From Rotaria sordida (lineage: Eukaryota; Rotifera; Eurotatoria; Philodinida; Philodinidae): DNA of 64,000 nt. The number at the start of each line of letters is the position of its first letter. Position 1 is the stretch's first letter. The DNA lies in the NCBI GenBank assembly GCA_905250125.1, contig CAJNOL010000085.1, forward strand, positions 38,021-102,020. The letters are read 5' to 3'. Positions 36,436 to 48,044 of this stretch are shown one piece after another. The notes under the pieces were generated by a model, which was not told where the DNA came from, ran no database searches, and saw only the letters and a list, made by a program, of their open reading frames with translations. The translations under genes and the position numbers were made by a program.

Positions 36436-36975
36436 TTAAATGTTCAATTGTGAATGACATTTATGCCAATAGGTAACGAAATGTTTGACATTAGCTTTTT
36501 GAATATCATTATCAAATGATGCTGGACGCATTTTAATCAATGAATTAATAGTAACTTCAGCTGAACAAGTCCATCGAACAGCTAAATAGCAAGCAATAAA
36601 AATAGCTAAAGTACCTTGACCTCTTATCGATTGAATGAGAACTGGTTCGTCATGATCTCGTGCTGCTAACACAAGATTAATAAAATCAATAATCTGTTCA
36701 AATGTTGGATAACAAAGTTCAGCTATTGAGAAACACACATGCTTGAATAAACTGCTATTCGGTAGAATATCAGTATCAATATTGACTATTAGATGAATTC
36801 CATGTGAGCGAAGATATTGCATATGAGAATGATGAAATGGTTGAGCGCTTGCAGCGAGAACATGATCTTCGATCCAAGAAAAATAAGGTGGCATTGAATC
36901 ATGAATTAGATTACAATTTATGTAATTATTCATAGACTCTATTCGATTCACATAGAAAGAACTTTGAATGTGCAT
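36436..36975 (-). CDS. DUSP23-like dual-specificity phosphatase homologue lacking the catalytic signature
   Basis: The core from MPPYFSW (Met codon at 36894) to the stop is 152 residues, like human DUSP23 (150). Shared features are PPYFSWIEDHVLAASAQP, LRSHGIHLIVNIDTD, the PTFEQIIDFINLVLAARD helix, IACYLAVRW, IKMRPASF and the final KHFVTYWHKC. The PTP loop, normally HCxxGxxRTG, reads QSIRGQGTLA (about 36617-36646 on the plus strand). Histidine, nucleophilic cysteine and the phosphate-binding arginine are all replaced, so it should be catalytically dead. The frame is intact, which argues for a retained pseudophosphatase rather than a pseudogene. It has no introns. The start is ambiguous: Met codons at 36975, 36933 and 36894 are possible, and the frame stays open to 37095. 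Confidence 0.74.
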   Translation of the reverse strand: MHIQSSFYVNRIESMNNYINCNLIHDSMPPYFSWIEDHVLAASAQPFHHSHMQYLRSHGIHLIVNIDTDILPNSSLFKHVCFSIAELCYPTFEQIIDFINLVLAARDHDEPVLIQSIRGQGTLAIFIACYLAVRWTCSAEVTINSLIKMRPASFDNDIQKANVKHFVTYWHKCHSQLNI

Positions 36976-37179
36976 AACAACCGATGCAATTTTTTCTTTT
37001 ATATTTAATATTTTAATGTTTTTTTTTCTGTAAAATCTACCGACAAAAACTATAGAATAATAAACCCTGAAGCAAGTGGAAAAATGAATCCACACTCTCT
37101 TCGAATAAATATAGAAAAAATAAAATTATCTTTTTGTAACATTAACAATAAAAATAACGTCAAAGTTCTAATAAAAAGA

Positions 37180-38265
37180 AGAGACGTGGCCGGATTCCGT
37201 GAATTCTGAACTCTTGGAATTCACAGAATTCAAGAAACTCCTGCAACTCACAGAACTCACTAGACCCATGGAACTTACAGAACTCACGAAACCTTACGAA
37301 TTCACGGCATTTACAGAAGTCACAGAACCCTAGGAGCTCACGGAACTCACATAAAACAACTAACTCGAGAAACGCGGCGTCTATGTGAATGTCAGCCAGT
37401 TTTAATCTAATCTTTATCTGAACCCACATAAGCTCCCTAAAACTATACATCGATACTCACAGGCACACGCTTAAACAACCCCGCGCGCACTCACTATGGT
37501 ATACACAGCCAGACCCACTCACAAACCCACATCCACATCCCATGGTCACAGTCACATAGACATGTATGCTCTGAAAAACGGTAGATCTGCAGAATCTTGT
37601 AACCCTCTAAAAGTTTCTGTGTTTTACTAATCGAATGAGACCTCTCGAAAAAAGGTTCTGGGCAAACAAAGACGGTTCTGACATGCTCTTCGAGTCGTTC
37701 TTTGTTGTCCAGAACCATTCTTCTGGTGTAACTCATCAGATAAAACACAATCTCTTAGAGCCTAACAAAGCTCTTCACACTTCTTTTATGGTTATCGGAG
37801 CACCCAGGCACACCCAGACGTTATACCCACCCCAGCACTACCGGACCAATATCAATACACTCATACACAGCTCACTCTAGATATGGGTAAGAGTTTGGCA
37901 TGTGGCACTAATTCAAATCCGTGCTTAGATCAACGCGCACACCCACACTCATACATTCACACCCGCATCTACGCTCACATACCTACACCCACATTCCACA
38001 GTCACACTCCACACCTACATTCACACGTTGGTTTCAAGAGTTTCTAGGACTCCGTGAGTCTCGTGGGATAATTGGATTTCGTGGATTACGTTGGACCCAT
38101 GAGTTCCTATAGTTTCTTGGATTCCGTGAGTTCCGGAAGCTTCTTGGATTCCATGAGTTCCTATGATTCCGTGAATTTCATGGGTTCCATAGGTGCCTGA
38201 ATTATTCAGCTCATAACCTATTTTAGAGTTTCGAAGAGTTCTAGGAGTTCAGAATTCATGGAATC
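37180..38265. repeat. Inverted pair of degenerate minisatellites around a CA-rich core
   Basis: From 37185 to 37375 a degenerate unit of about 10-20 bp containing CACAGAACTCA and GAATTCA recurs many times. From 38025 to 38265 its reverse complement recurs (GAGTTC, GGATTCCGTGAGTTCC). Between them, 37480-38020 is rich in CACACCC, CACATCC and TCACAC words. A 20-bp-stem hairpin occurs at about 37654-37712 (GGTTCTGGGCAAACAAAG against CTTTGTTGTCCAGAACC). Reading frames here give periodic EF/CEF-type peptides and are artefacts. The base composition is clearly less AT-rich than the rest of the window. Confidence 0.72.
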
Positions 38266-38997
38266 CAGCTACTGCTGATTAAATTTGGTCTAGAGTAAAA
38301 ATTTTTCATCTACAAAATTTCGAGCTTACCTTTCTGGATTATTTTTAATCGACTGTTAGAAATGCTCGATCGCTAGTAGTTTCCAGTTCGTTCTTTCGAT
38401 AGAAACAAATAATGCTCGTCGATGCGATTTACTTGAACTCCATGTGAATGTTCAATTGGGTATGGGTGGATATGGATGTAGATGTATTAGTGTTGGTTAG
38501 GCGTGCCAGTTTAGGGTTCTATTCTTAGGAAATCGGAACCTGGTGCGGGCTGCCGTTCATAGGAACCTGTGAATACATGGTGACTTGCCACAAAACGAAA
38601 GAATAGATATGCCTAAACATCTCATGATATTGGAAAAGGCGTAGAAACATATTCCCAAATGGACTCCCATTCCATAGTAATGGAATCTCGAGGAACGTGA
38701 ACCCTGACCATTCCTCGTATTGATGTGGATATAGTTCTCCCTATGGGTTTTAAGAAAGATATATCCATGCGTCATACGCACGCAGACACACAACAACCCA
38801 TACCCTTATGAATATTTTTTTTTAGCAAACAGTGTTTGGTAGTGACAGACACATTCGTCGCTTCCCAATATCATTCTGCTATCAATCATTCTGCCCAGAT
38901 GCTTGAAATTCTCATGTTACTATATACCTCTTTTTCGAGGAAAAAGAATGCTGTGATAGATTGATAAAGATAGGAACATACGGAGTTTAAATATGAG
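38266..38997. other. Intergenic region upstream of the VWA gene
   Basis: It contains a G-rich patch at about 38455-38490 (GGGTATGGGTGGATATGGAT), the strand opposite of the CA-rich core to the left, so the inverted structure may extend to here. No gene is seen. Confidence 0.45.
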
Positions 38998-40082
38998 ATG
39001 GATATGATGGTAGTTCTACATATCATGTTTTCATCGCAATGTGCTTTCTTTTTTCTCTGGCTGCTTTGCCTGAGCACTGGTAGAATTCAGGCAGACTTAT
39101 CAACATGTGATAACATTCTAGATCTCATCATTATTCTGGACTCGTCCGGCAGTGTAACTGTACCCGACTTTGCTAGGGCAGTTGAAGCGATGAAAAGTCT
39201 GGCGTCATCCTTGAAGATTGGACCAAAAAAGGTGATGGTCACAGTGATTAATTACTCAACCGACGTTCAAGTACCTATTACATTTGCCGATATGAAACTA
39301 TCAACATTTTCAATTCAATGGCTGATGAATAAGATCGATACGCTTCAACGTTTGGGAAGTAGCACTGACACAGCCAAAGCTCTCCTGGAAGCGAAGACAG
39401 TATTTGATGCTACGTGTCGGCCTCTAAATGAAGGAGTTGCTCGATCAATAGTCGTTTTCACTGACGGAAAGAGCGATAAGCCGCCAGAAACAAAAAAACA
39501 GGCAGAGATTTTGAGAAATTCGACGCAAGCAAACATTTATGCTGTTGGAATTGGTGAATGCAACTTAAAAGAACTCAAAGAGATTGCTTCTGATCCTTCT
39601 TATGTCTTAACGCTGACTAACTACCAACAACTAATTGTATAAATTAACCAAATCACTAACGAAACGTGTATGATGCCTGCCTTTGTCGCACCCAATGTGA
39701 AAGTGGATACAGAAGTGCCGGCCAATACGTATCGCTATTACCGCATTGACACAAGTATGCTGAGAGCAAGAGAAGGCGGCTTCTTTGAATTGACGGTAAG
39801 CTTTACTACCGAATTGGCGGTGATTAATAAACATATGCAATCTTCTAGACAAACATACGAAAGGGCAGCACTCGCATGTTCACTTCGGCGACCAACATGA
39901 ACCCTCAAGCTGGCTCAAGTCGTGCAGTTTCGTCCAAATCGAGAGGAATAGGACAACACTACCTTGAGTTCATTAAGCCTGGAACGTCAAAATACTACTT
40001 CAGTGTTCTCGGTATCGATCCAGTCAATGAGCTCGACTTTACACCACGAATTCTTGATCTGTCTGGCAGTATCATTGGATAG
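38998..40082 (+). CDS. Secreted von Willebrand factor A domain protein with an in-frame TAA
   Basis: The N-terminus (to about residue 35) is a signal peptide with hydrophobic FFFLWLLCLSTG. The VWA domain follows with the MIDAS motif DSSGS in LDLIIILDSSGSV, a conserved threonine (GSSTDTAKALLEA) and FTDGKSD, so metal-dependent ligand binding looks possible. The frame meets TAA at 39640-39642 after NYQQLIV. The same frame continues without a shift through INQITNETC and EVPANTYRYYRIDTSMLRA to a good donor at 39796. A 53-bp intron (39796-39848) joins in phase to 39849-40082, which ends with LDFTPRILDLSGSIIG. The C-terminal part looks like a beta-rich extracellular segment. The stop may be a nonsense allele, a true shortened end (214 residues), or readthrough. 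Confidence 0.75.
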
Positions 40083-41289
40083 AGAATTTTCACATGTCTT
40101 CTCTTTTTTTGCATCTCTTTCGAATTATATTTAAGAATTGAAAGAATAATATGGCTTTAGCATTTACTTGATAGAATTAAAATAACAAGCAACCAGACGT
40201 ATGGTATTTGCTAATAGTTTCTGAGCATTTCTCTGTCGATGTATTATGAGAGATAACTTTGCACATCTACTTAAGCGAGAGTCTACAATGACACTATCAC
40301 CAATGAACTTCGCAAAATTTTAGATTTCGACTATTCTTCTATCATTCAACCGAATCATGTCTGAAAAGTTGCCGGTAAAATTAAAAGATGTATCAGGAGT
40401 TCCAAATAAGATAATGACAACATCTGACTGTTCCTCTTCCCCTCTCCCACCCTACAGTGGACAGCGAGGCGATTAAATCGATTTCTGAGATCTCAACCTA
40501 TATTGTAACTGGCATTAAAGTTGCTATGTATCTGTGTTTAAGTGCACCTCGGATTCTGATTGGAAACCATTAATCGTCTTGAAACAGTTCCCGCAAAGTA
40601 GGTAAAACAGGTAAACATCATTGATGGGGCTCTACACATAAAATGCATGTTTCAAATTGAAGTTCTTATTATATTCATTAGATATTAACAGTTGCAGTTC
40701 ATCTTATCGATTACAAGTCAGTACAATAGTATAAAAAATTGATTGAAGTCAGGCTGAAGTTAGTTATATGAAGATTTTCACCAGGACCATTGCGGAATAA
40801 AATCCATATTATAATCGATTATAATCAAAATTACTAACCCGATTAGGTACATAGAATTTTGAAAGTTTAATCGATTGCGATCGTTAAAATTTCTCATTGG
40901 GGTGTAACATAAAAAACGTTTGCCCAAAAATCAAATCATCGCCATCTTCTTGAGACGTAAAGTCGATATAGATATCATTTACGAGTTTCAGAGTGCTATC
41001 AATTTCAATTTCATATTTGCACTTGTACCGCAGCTGTTAGATATTACATAAATAAGTATATTCATGATGTATGTGTTCTCTTTAAATAAAAATTATATAG
41101 GTTAGTTCATTATCTAAATTTTGTAAAAAAACAAAAACAAATATTATTATTCTTTAAAACCAATCAAACCTTTATTGTTTCAAAATAATCTTTTATTTTG
41201 TGAAAAGACTATTTACAATGACATACGTAATATTCTGCTGATTTATTATTAATTATTATAATCATAGTATAACAACAAGTATGAATACA
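40083..41289. other. Intergenic region
   Basis: About 1.2 kb, AT-rich, between convergent genes (VWA plus, FBXO31 minus). No coding or structural feature seen. Confidence 0.5.
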
Positions 41290-42070
41290 TCAAAATAAAC
41301 ATCTTTTAAATAATGAAGTGTGATGTAAAGCATACCAAGTAACTTTTAATGTATTATCTGATATTAAAATTATTTTTGTACGAATAAATTGCGCATCAGT
41401 ATAGCCTGTATGTGCAACTAAAAAATATAAAAATAAAAAATAACCTTTTTTTTCTTTCATTATAAGATTTCGTACTTTGTCCAATGCCTGCATAACATAT
41501 CGGAGAATTTGAATCAACTTCAATAGCATGTGTAGCAGCAAAAGAAATTTTACTATGTGGTACATTAGGATCTCCAGAAATTTTTCTAGCAACTAATGCA
41601 TTCGGTACAATTTCCGCATCTTTTGATGTACCATCAATGGTTGTTGGACATGTAAAATCATGACAAAGCTCAACATAAAGCAATTCAAGACCATGACCAC
41701 CATACGAACCTACCCAAAGTCCATGAAAACGTGATAACGGATGATTGTTATCATCTGTTCTTGGTTGTGAAATTGAAAGAGGATGATAAACAATTGATAA
41801 ATTATCCGAACAATGTCTTGTAAAATAGATATCATGTCCTTCCGGACTATCCATAGAATTATGATCATGTTCAATTAACGATGATCGTTCATTGACTGGC
41901 AATGCTTCTTGTGATAAACCAAAATATTGTTGATTTGAATCAAAATTTTTTATCCATGGTAATTCTTGATGAGGTGTATTACATTGATGACAAAATATTT
42001 GATGAGATTTACAATCAATAGTAAATAATTTCATTTTTGTATAGACAGGTTTTAAAAATGATTCATCGGT

Positions 42071-42104
<34 letters not shown>

Positions 42105-42531
42105 AAGAAGTGTGGTGCATCAAAAGAACCATTGGTTACTTTAATCTTTTCACCAATAATAGTTTCATCTGATATATTCAAATGAATATTAATAAGACCA
42201 CCATAATATTTTTCATTTGATTTCCAATAACCAAGATATCGACCGTATGGTACGAGAATTTTTGTAAATAAACTTCAAGAAAAATATTCAATAATTTAAA
42301 TTTTATGTTTTTAATTTTTGAATAAAAATATTCTTACTCATAAAAACTTTGTTCAATTTCATCTAACGGAAATTTTATATTATATAATTGATAGCATAGT
42401 CGTTTCCATATGCGATCATCACGTGATACAGATAAAAACAATGAAGAAATTCGGGAAAATGAACATAAATCTTTTGGTGAATCAAGATGACTAGCTATTG
42501 AAAAGAGAAGTTCATATGGTAACTTATCCAT
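41290..42531 (-). CDS. FBXO31: FBXO31-like F-box protein
   Basis: Substrate receptor of an SCF ubiquitin ligase. Exons 42338-42531, 41476-42272 and 41290-41417 join in phase to 372 residues. The F-box is at the N-terminus (LPYELLFSIASHLDSPKDLC, ending DRIWKRLCYQLY). It is followed by the FBXO31 substrate-binding beta barrel: LFTKILVPYGRYLGYWKS, YYGGLINIHLNI, GLWVGSYGGHGLELLYVELC, KISGDPNVPHSKISFAA, then CYAGIGQIAHTGYTDAQF near the end. Exon 2 encodes nine consecutive aspartates from a GAT run (42074-42100 region). The long acidic insert of the mammalian protein is absent. Human FBXO31 recognises C-terminal-amide-damaged proteins. Conservation of that function is inferred only. Confidence 0.88.
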
Positions 42532-42638
42532 CTATAAAAACAAAATCCAGAAAATAAAATTAATTGCTCTTTTATTTCATCAGTAAAATAAAATTAAAAT
42601 AAAAATTCAATAAAATATTGCACATAAAAAACAAAAGT

Positions 42639-45600
42639 TTAATGTTGACGTCGTCGTTTATATTTGCATTTAAAAGAAGCAAAATAAAAAAGTGTTACGA
42701 TAACCATTATAAATGCCATTGTATAAAGAGGAACTAAATCAAAAGAACAATAGTTTTTTTTATTTTAGATGATTAAATAAACAAAATGTTTTACTTGAAT
42801 AATTTAATATTGCTATTTTATCTTTCATATCTTTTGAACATGTTTCAGTTAACATTTCATACTCATTAAGTTGACGACCAAGTTTTGGAAAAATAACCAC
42901 CATCAGAATTCCCATAATTTGACTATAAATTATCAATTATTTGAATATTAAAATAAACGTATCGTGTTAATCACTATTATATCTGTAAGACTTTATCAAT
43001 ACGATCGGTTATCTTGACAAAAAAAAGTATTTTAGAGCTAGAATATCAAGAGAACGGTGTCAAAACTCGATAGAGTTCATCTTCAAACTTTTAATATCGA
43101 TTGATTTTAGCACTTTTTTCTTGGAATGACTTTCTACAAGAAATATGGTTAGATTCCAACTCAACTAAATACAAAGTTTTTTTTTTCTTAGTAGATATGC
43201 ATTTCTGACGCTGCATTAAAATCGAATTCAAAAAGCATATATGTTCGTATTTATCCGTACACAATGATTACAAAGATATACTAAATCTTTCGCTGCTTTG
43301 GAAAATCGATGTGCCGGACATAGTAGAAGATTCCTCTTAATTAATTAATGTCTTGGAAAATTGGAACTTTAATTAGTATATTTATATCGTAATATGCCTA
43401 GTTTACAGGGTTTTCTACAAGACAGAGGTCAATATCATTCTAAGGTTTTAAAATTCTAAAAATCTCTTCGGAAACCCACGAAATCATTTTTTAGTTTTTT
43501 GAAAAACTATGAAAATAAATCCGACATAATAGAAAACCCAACGTATTCTATTGCGGGGAGAGGTTTAGAATAGTTCGAAATATTAAGCTCAAAGATGTAC
43601 CCTTAGAAATGCAATTTGTAGCTGTCTCATATCAGTTTCAATCTTAAGAACTTTAGAAAAAATCATTCCTATGAACTGATCTATTCCAAAACTTCTTTTG
43701 ATAGGAAATGATGTATTTAAAAAATTATTTTAGATAGTTTTCTCTGAACTTTTCAGCTTAAACTAATATCTATCTAAGAACGAATGATATTCAATTTAAT
43801 TGTCTCTATTAAAAACTATAGTCTTTATATGCTGAAGTCTTGATAACGGCAGATAATATTCTAAATATGTATAAGTTTTTCAACAATTTATTTCTTTACC
43901 TAGACATCACATTAATTCCAATAGCAGTTGCTTCCGGTATAGGATAGACACATTCAAGACTTAGATCCATTGATATAGGTGATAAAGGTATTGATACAAA
44001 ACCAACAAAAGCAAATGCAAAATAAACTAAATATCTCCATACTCGATTAATAATAAACTAAAATATTAAATTTTATAAAATTCTATTAGATAAAAAAAAT
44101 TTTCATACCAAACCAAGAATAATATAAGCAACTGAACTTGCTGTATATAATATTTTCGAAATTTCTTCTAATTTTCCAGTTTTATCAGCAAAATAACCAG
44201 ATATTAATGAACCTAAACTTCCTGCTCCAATAAACCATCCTAAACAAATTCCAACAGTTACATTATCATAACCAAATGGACACATCATTTGTTGAACCAA
44301 TGTTGAAAGTGCATTAAAACATCCAATTGCAATTCCACAACCAATAAATAAAACAACATAAGATTTTGATCGATAAAGCTAAAGATAGAAAATATTATAA
44401 ATTATTTTTCATTTTTACTTTCCTACTCTTTTTAATGATAATATAAATGGTTGTTGTGTATGAACAACTGCTTTACATGATGGTGTAGGTGGTTGTGATG
44501 ATCGAATTCCAAGACAAAGTATACCAGCTAATATAGCCGGTATTACACTTAAATATAACTGAAGAAAAAAATAACAAGAATTTATAGGAAATAGATAAAG
44601 ATTATAAACAAACCAATAATGGAATTTTGCTCATATCGGGTACGATAATTGGTGAAAGAATACTACCGATAAGAATACCAAAAAAGTTACCTAAGAACAG
44701 AAATGAAAGGACTCCATCGAATTTGATGACCTATCTTGAATTAGAATACCATATATGCAGTTTTGTAGAGCGATTTACGGCGTATTGGATGGTATATAAG
44801 AACTCAAATTTTCATGTTCTGTGGATTCATATACTGATTATAATCCTTGAAGAATATATATGGTACTCAAAGACACTGTGGTTTCTAAGATAAACTTATG
44901 CAAATTTTATTTTTAAACTCAATTCGATACAATTATAGGTGTTTGTCAATTTTCTATAATCAATAGTTTTCCTCATTGCTTTCTTCATACTTAAAAATGA
45001 TCCCTTTTCTTAAGTTTAGGTCATTTCGTGACTATATAGTATTTCAATGTGCTCAATCTTGTGCCACAAAACAACTAAGTACCAACGTGAAAGTTTCTCA
45101 AAAATTGAACACTATCGAGCTCTATGTGTTTCACAGATAACGTCTTCCAGAACAACCAAGACTTACTGTCAACTCACAAGATTGTCTAATGGAATAGCCT
45201 ATTTTTGTATATGAAGGAACCAGCACATTGACGATAGTTTAACAATACTCAACGATCCTATTAAAAATTTTTATGCACTACTAACCAGCACATCACCCCT
45301 GATTTACTGATACAAACTATTACTCCTTCATACAGGAAAAAAGCTGTTTAGGCTCTAGAGATCTAAAGTGTGCTACGGGAATATAGTTACATGGATGAAG
45401 TCTGCTATCTTTATTATTTCTTTTTCACATTTTTTTATTCAGAGTATCTAGGTTTGATTTATACATGAAACGCTAGAAGAATCTATAAATATCTTATGTT
45501 CATTTCAAAAATAAATTTTCCCATATCCCCGTACTTCCTCTAGAAATTGGGAAGTCAAAAAAGATTTTCTGTTTATAAAAGGAGTTATTTATATCATTTC

Positions 45601-46911
45601 ACCATGTATGCTGTGCTGATTATAGTTATATAAAAATTTTTAATAGAACCGTTGAGTATTGTTAAAATATCGTCAATATACCGACACGTTCATATGAGAA
45701 AATTGGCTATTGTATCGGACAATCTTACAAGTTGCTAATGAATCTCGGCCGTTCCAAAAGACGTTATCTATGAAACGTATAGAACTCGATAATGTGCAAT
45801 TCTTGAGAAAGTTTCACATTCATACTCACTTGTTCTGTGGCACAGAATTGAACGCACTAGAATATCATGTAGACAAGAAATGACTTAGATCTAAGAAAAT
45901 GAACCATTTTTAAGTATGAAGAAAGCAATGATGAAAACTATTCATCATAGAAAATTGAAGAGCACCTATAACTCTATCGAATTAAGTTTAGAAACAAAAT
46001 TGACATAATTTTATCTTAAGAATCACAATGTCTATAAGTACTATATATATTTCTTAAGGATTATAATCAGCATATGAAAACCTGAGAAGATCAAAATTCG
46101 AGGAAAACTTAATTTCTTATATACTATTCGATGTGCCGCATATTGCTCTACAAAACCATATGTATGGTATCCTGCTTGAAGATAAGTCACCAAGTCCAAC
46201 GAAATTTTTTGGAATAAAATTTCTTTCAAAATCATACTTCCAATAGCAATTGAATTAGCTAATGAACGTTGTTTTTCAGAAAACCATATAAAACTAAATT
46301 TCGTTGGAATAAATAGAATAAATGTTTGTGCTAATGCACATAAAAATTGTCCTAAAATTCATAATTATTTTTCTTTTGAATAATAAAATTTATATTCTAT
46401 TTTACCAATCATAAGTATTACAAATCGTCCTTGTGCACTAATTACTGTCAAGGTACTAAAACATCGAATAATACTTCCAATAGCATTCATCCAAACACCA
46501 ATATACATCTATTAAAAGAAAAAAAAAATAATCAAACACAAATTATCATAAAAATATATATTAAATCAAACCCCAGCACGAACACCAAGTTTATCAATTA
46601 ACCAAGTTGATGGTAATGTAAATGGTATTGTTACAATCATATACATTAAACTAAGCCAATTAATTGCATTATAACTAACCTTATAATACTCTACACCTAA
46701 ATTTGCAATAGGTGAAAAATTAATCCAAATCTATAAGTGAATATTAGATGAATTAATTTAACAAAATTTAACTTACGAAAGCATTGGATATTTGTGCTAA
46801 ACAAACAACAAATAGATAAAACCATCGACGTTTATAAGTGATATAGACTTTTGGAATTAAATTATCTATCTCTTCATTGTCACTTTGACTTAGTTGTTCA
46901 TAATCATCCAT
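42639..46911 (-). CDS. SLC49A3: SLC49A3 (MFSD7)-like major facilitator transporter, copy B
   Basis: Paralogue of the gene at 28.6-32.4 kb. Ten exons (46777-46911, 46572-46730, 46406-46508, 46238-46351, 44614-44690, 44427-44558, 44109-44378, 43900-44057, 42795-42922 and 42639-42733) sum to 1371 bp, 456 residues, with consistent phases. Exon lengths 159, 103, 114, 77, 270 and 128 are identical to copy A, while exon 8 (158 bp) equals copy A exons 8+9 (107+51), showing intron gain or loss. Motifs are YKRRWFYLFVVCLAQISNAF, WINFSPIANLG, FIWFSEKQRSLAN, SSQPPTPSC, VQQMMCPFGYDNVTVGIC and PIPEATAIG. The short C-terminal tail ends YKRRRQH. Intron 4 (1.5 kb) contains a foldback. The start at 46911 matches the copy A N-terminus. 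Confidence 0.9.
42923..43899. other. Intron 8 of SLC49A3 copy B (about 1 kb)
   Basis: Much longer than most introns of this gene. AT-rich with no exon, and no clear inverted repeat that I could pair. It may be an old insertion. Confidence 0.45.
44710..46205. mobile_element. Foldback element inside intron 4 of SLC49A3 copy B
   Basis: The arms are imperfect complements centred near 45451. TATAATCCTTGAAGAATATA near 44840 pairs with TATTTCTTAAGGATTATA near 46045. TTGCTTTCTTCATACTTAAA near 44976 pairs with its complement near 45912. Matching words extend to CCTATTAAAAATTTTTATG near 45260, so the arms exceed 550 bp. Frames at 44627-44893 (plus) and 46041-46235 (minus) translate to similar peptides because of this symmetry. 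The total is about 1.5 kb. No transposase. Confidence 0.85.
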
Positions 46912-48044
46912 CTGAAAATAGAAATATTTTTTGAAAATGAAATATTTTTTTTCTATTATCGGCAATAGAAAAAAAAAAAGACAATAAAAATCAATTTGTT
47001 ATATATTTCAATAGATTCAACATTCAGCAAATTTATCTTATAAAAAGTAAAAGAAATAGAAAATTTCTCATGGATTATATTTTAGTAATAATTGACCATC
47101 TGTATCAAATATCATCTCGAACAAACGAAAAAAAGAATGAATTTCAAGAGAAAGAATATTTAGGTTGTTTGATATTGGAACTATACTTATACGTTTTCCA
47201 GTAGAAATTTGCCTGATAAGTCCCAGTCGTGGACTCCGTGGTCAGAATCGAAATATAAGTTTATAGTAAAATATTCCATGATTCTGAGAAAATTATCTTA
47301 GGAATCATATACATCAGAACATAATTCAAGAGAAATGATCCCAAAAAGTGCTAGTCGTCGACTAAAAAACAATCAAAAAAATTAGTATTGAAGAATTATT
47401 TCAGACATAATACAATTTAATTCTGGAATAAACTTTCTCTAGACCGGAATCCAAAAAACTAAAATCATCTAAATCGGGACCGAGATCTAACCAGCTAAAA
47501 CCATCGGGATCGGGACTAAATAAACTTGGTGCCGTACATCTATAATTTCTACTCTTAAAAACTATATTATAAGACTCTAACCTAACTAAAAGCAAAAGAA
47601 TTACGATGGTGAACTTAACTATCTCTGTCTAAATGAAACAGAAACTAAAGATATGCAAGGTGTAAGCCTTTTTTGTACCTTCACTGAGGAAAATTTTCTT
47701 ATCCTTAGCCTACCTTGCACATCTCTAACGGAAACCAGATTATAGATAAATAAAAATCAACTTTTCTCTCTTCTTTTATAATGAAATGAAAGCGTATTCT
47801 CATGATATTTTTTTTGTGTTCATACTAATTCTTGAGTAAAATTAATCATTGCTTTAATCCAATACACAATCTATATCATTGTTTCCAATCATATCTAAAA
47901 TTTTGGTTAAGTTAATAAATCTGACAAGAAAAACAACACTGAAGCACAGGTTTTTTTTTAATCTGCATAAATAGTAAAAATAAAACAAGAAGAAAAAAAT
48001 ACAGAAGTTTCTGGGCTTTTTTTTAATGATTATTATTATTGTTT
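46912..48044. other. Intergenic region with a short hairpin
   Basis: About 1.1 kb. A hairpin at about 47651-47735 pairs GATATGCAAGGTGTAAG with CTTAGCCTACCTTGCACATC, and a similar sequence recurs near 61495-61565. A patch at 47435-47530 repeats GATCGGGAC-like words. No gene seen. Confidence 0.45.

Noticed and set aside
37160-37450. Cys/Phe/Glu-rich periodic frame, possibly a cysteine-rich repeat protein
   Set aside because: The periodicity comes from the GAATTC/GAACTC minisatellite, and several frames are equally periodic.
44627-46235. Similar peptides on opposite strands (EYHICSFVERF... and AGYHTYGFVEQY...), suggesting two small genes
   Set aside because: They result from the inverted-repeat arms inside intron 4 of SLC49A3 copy B.
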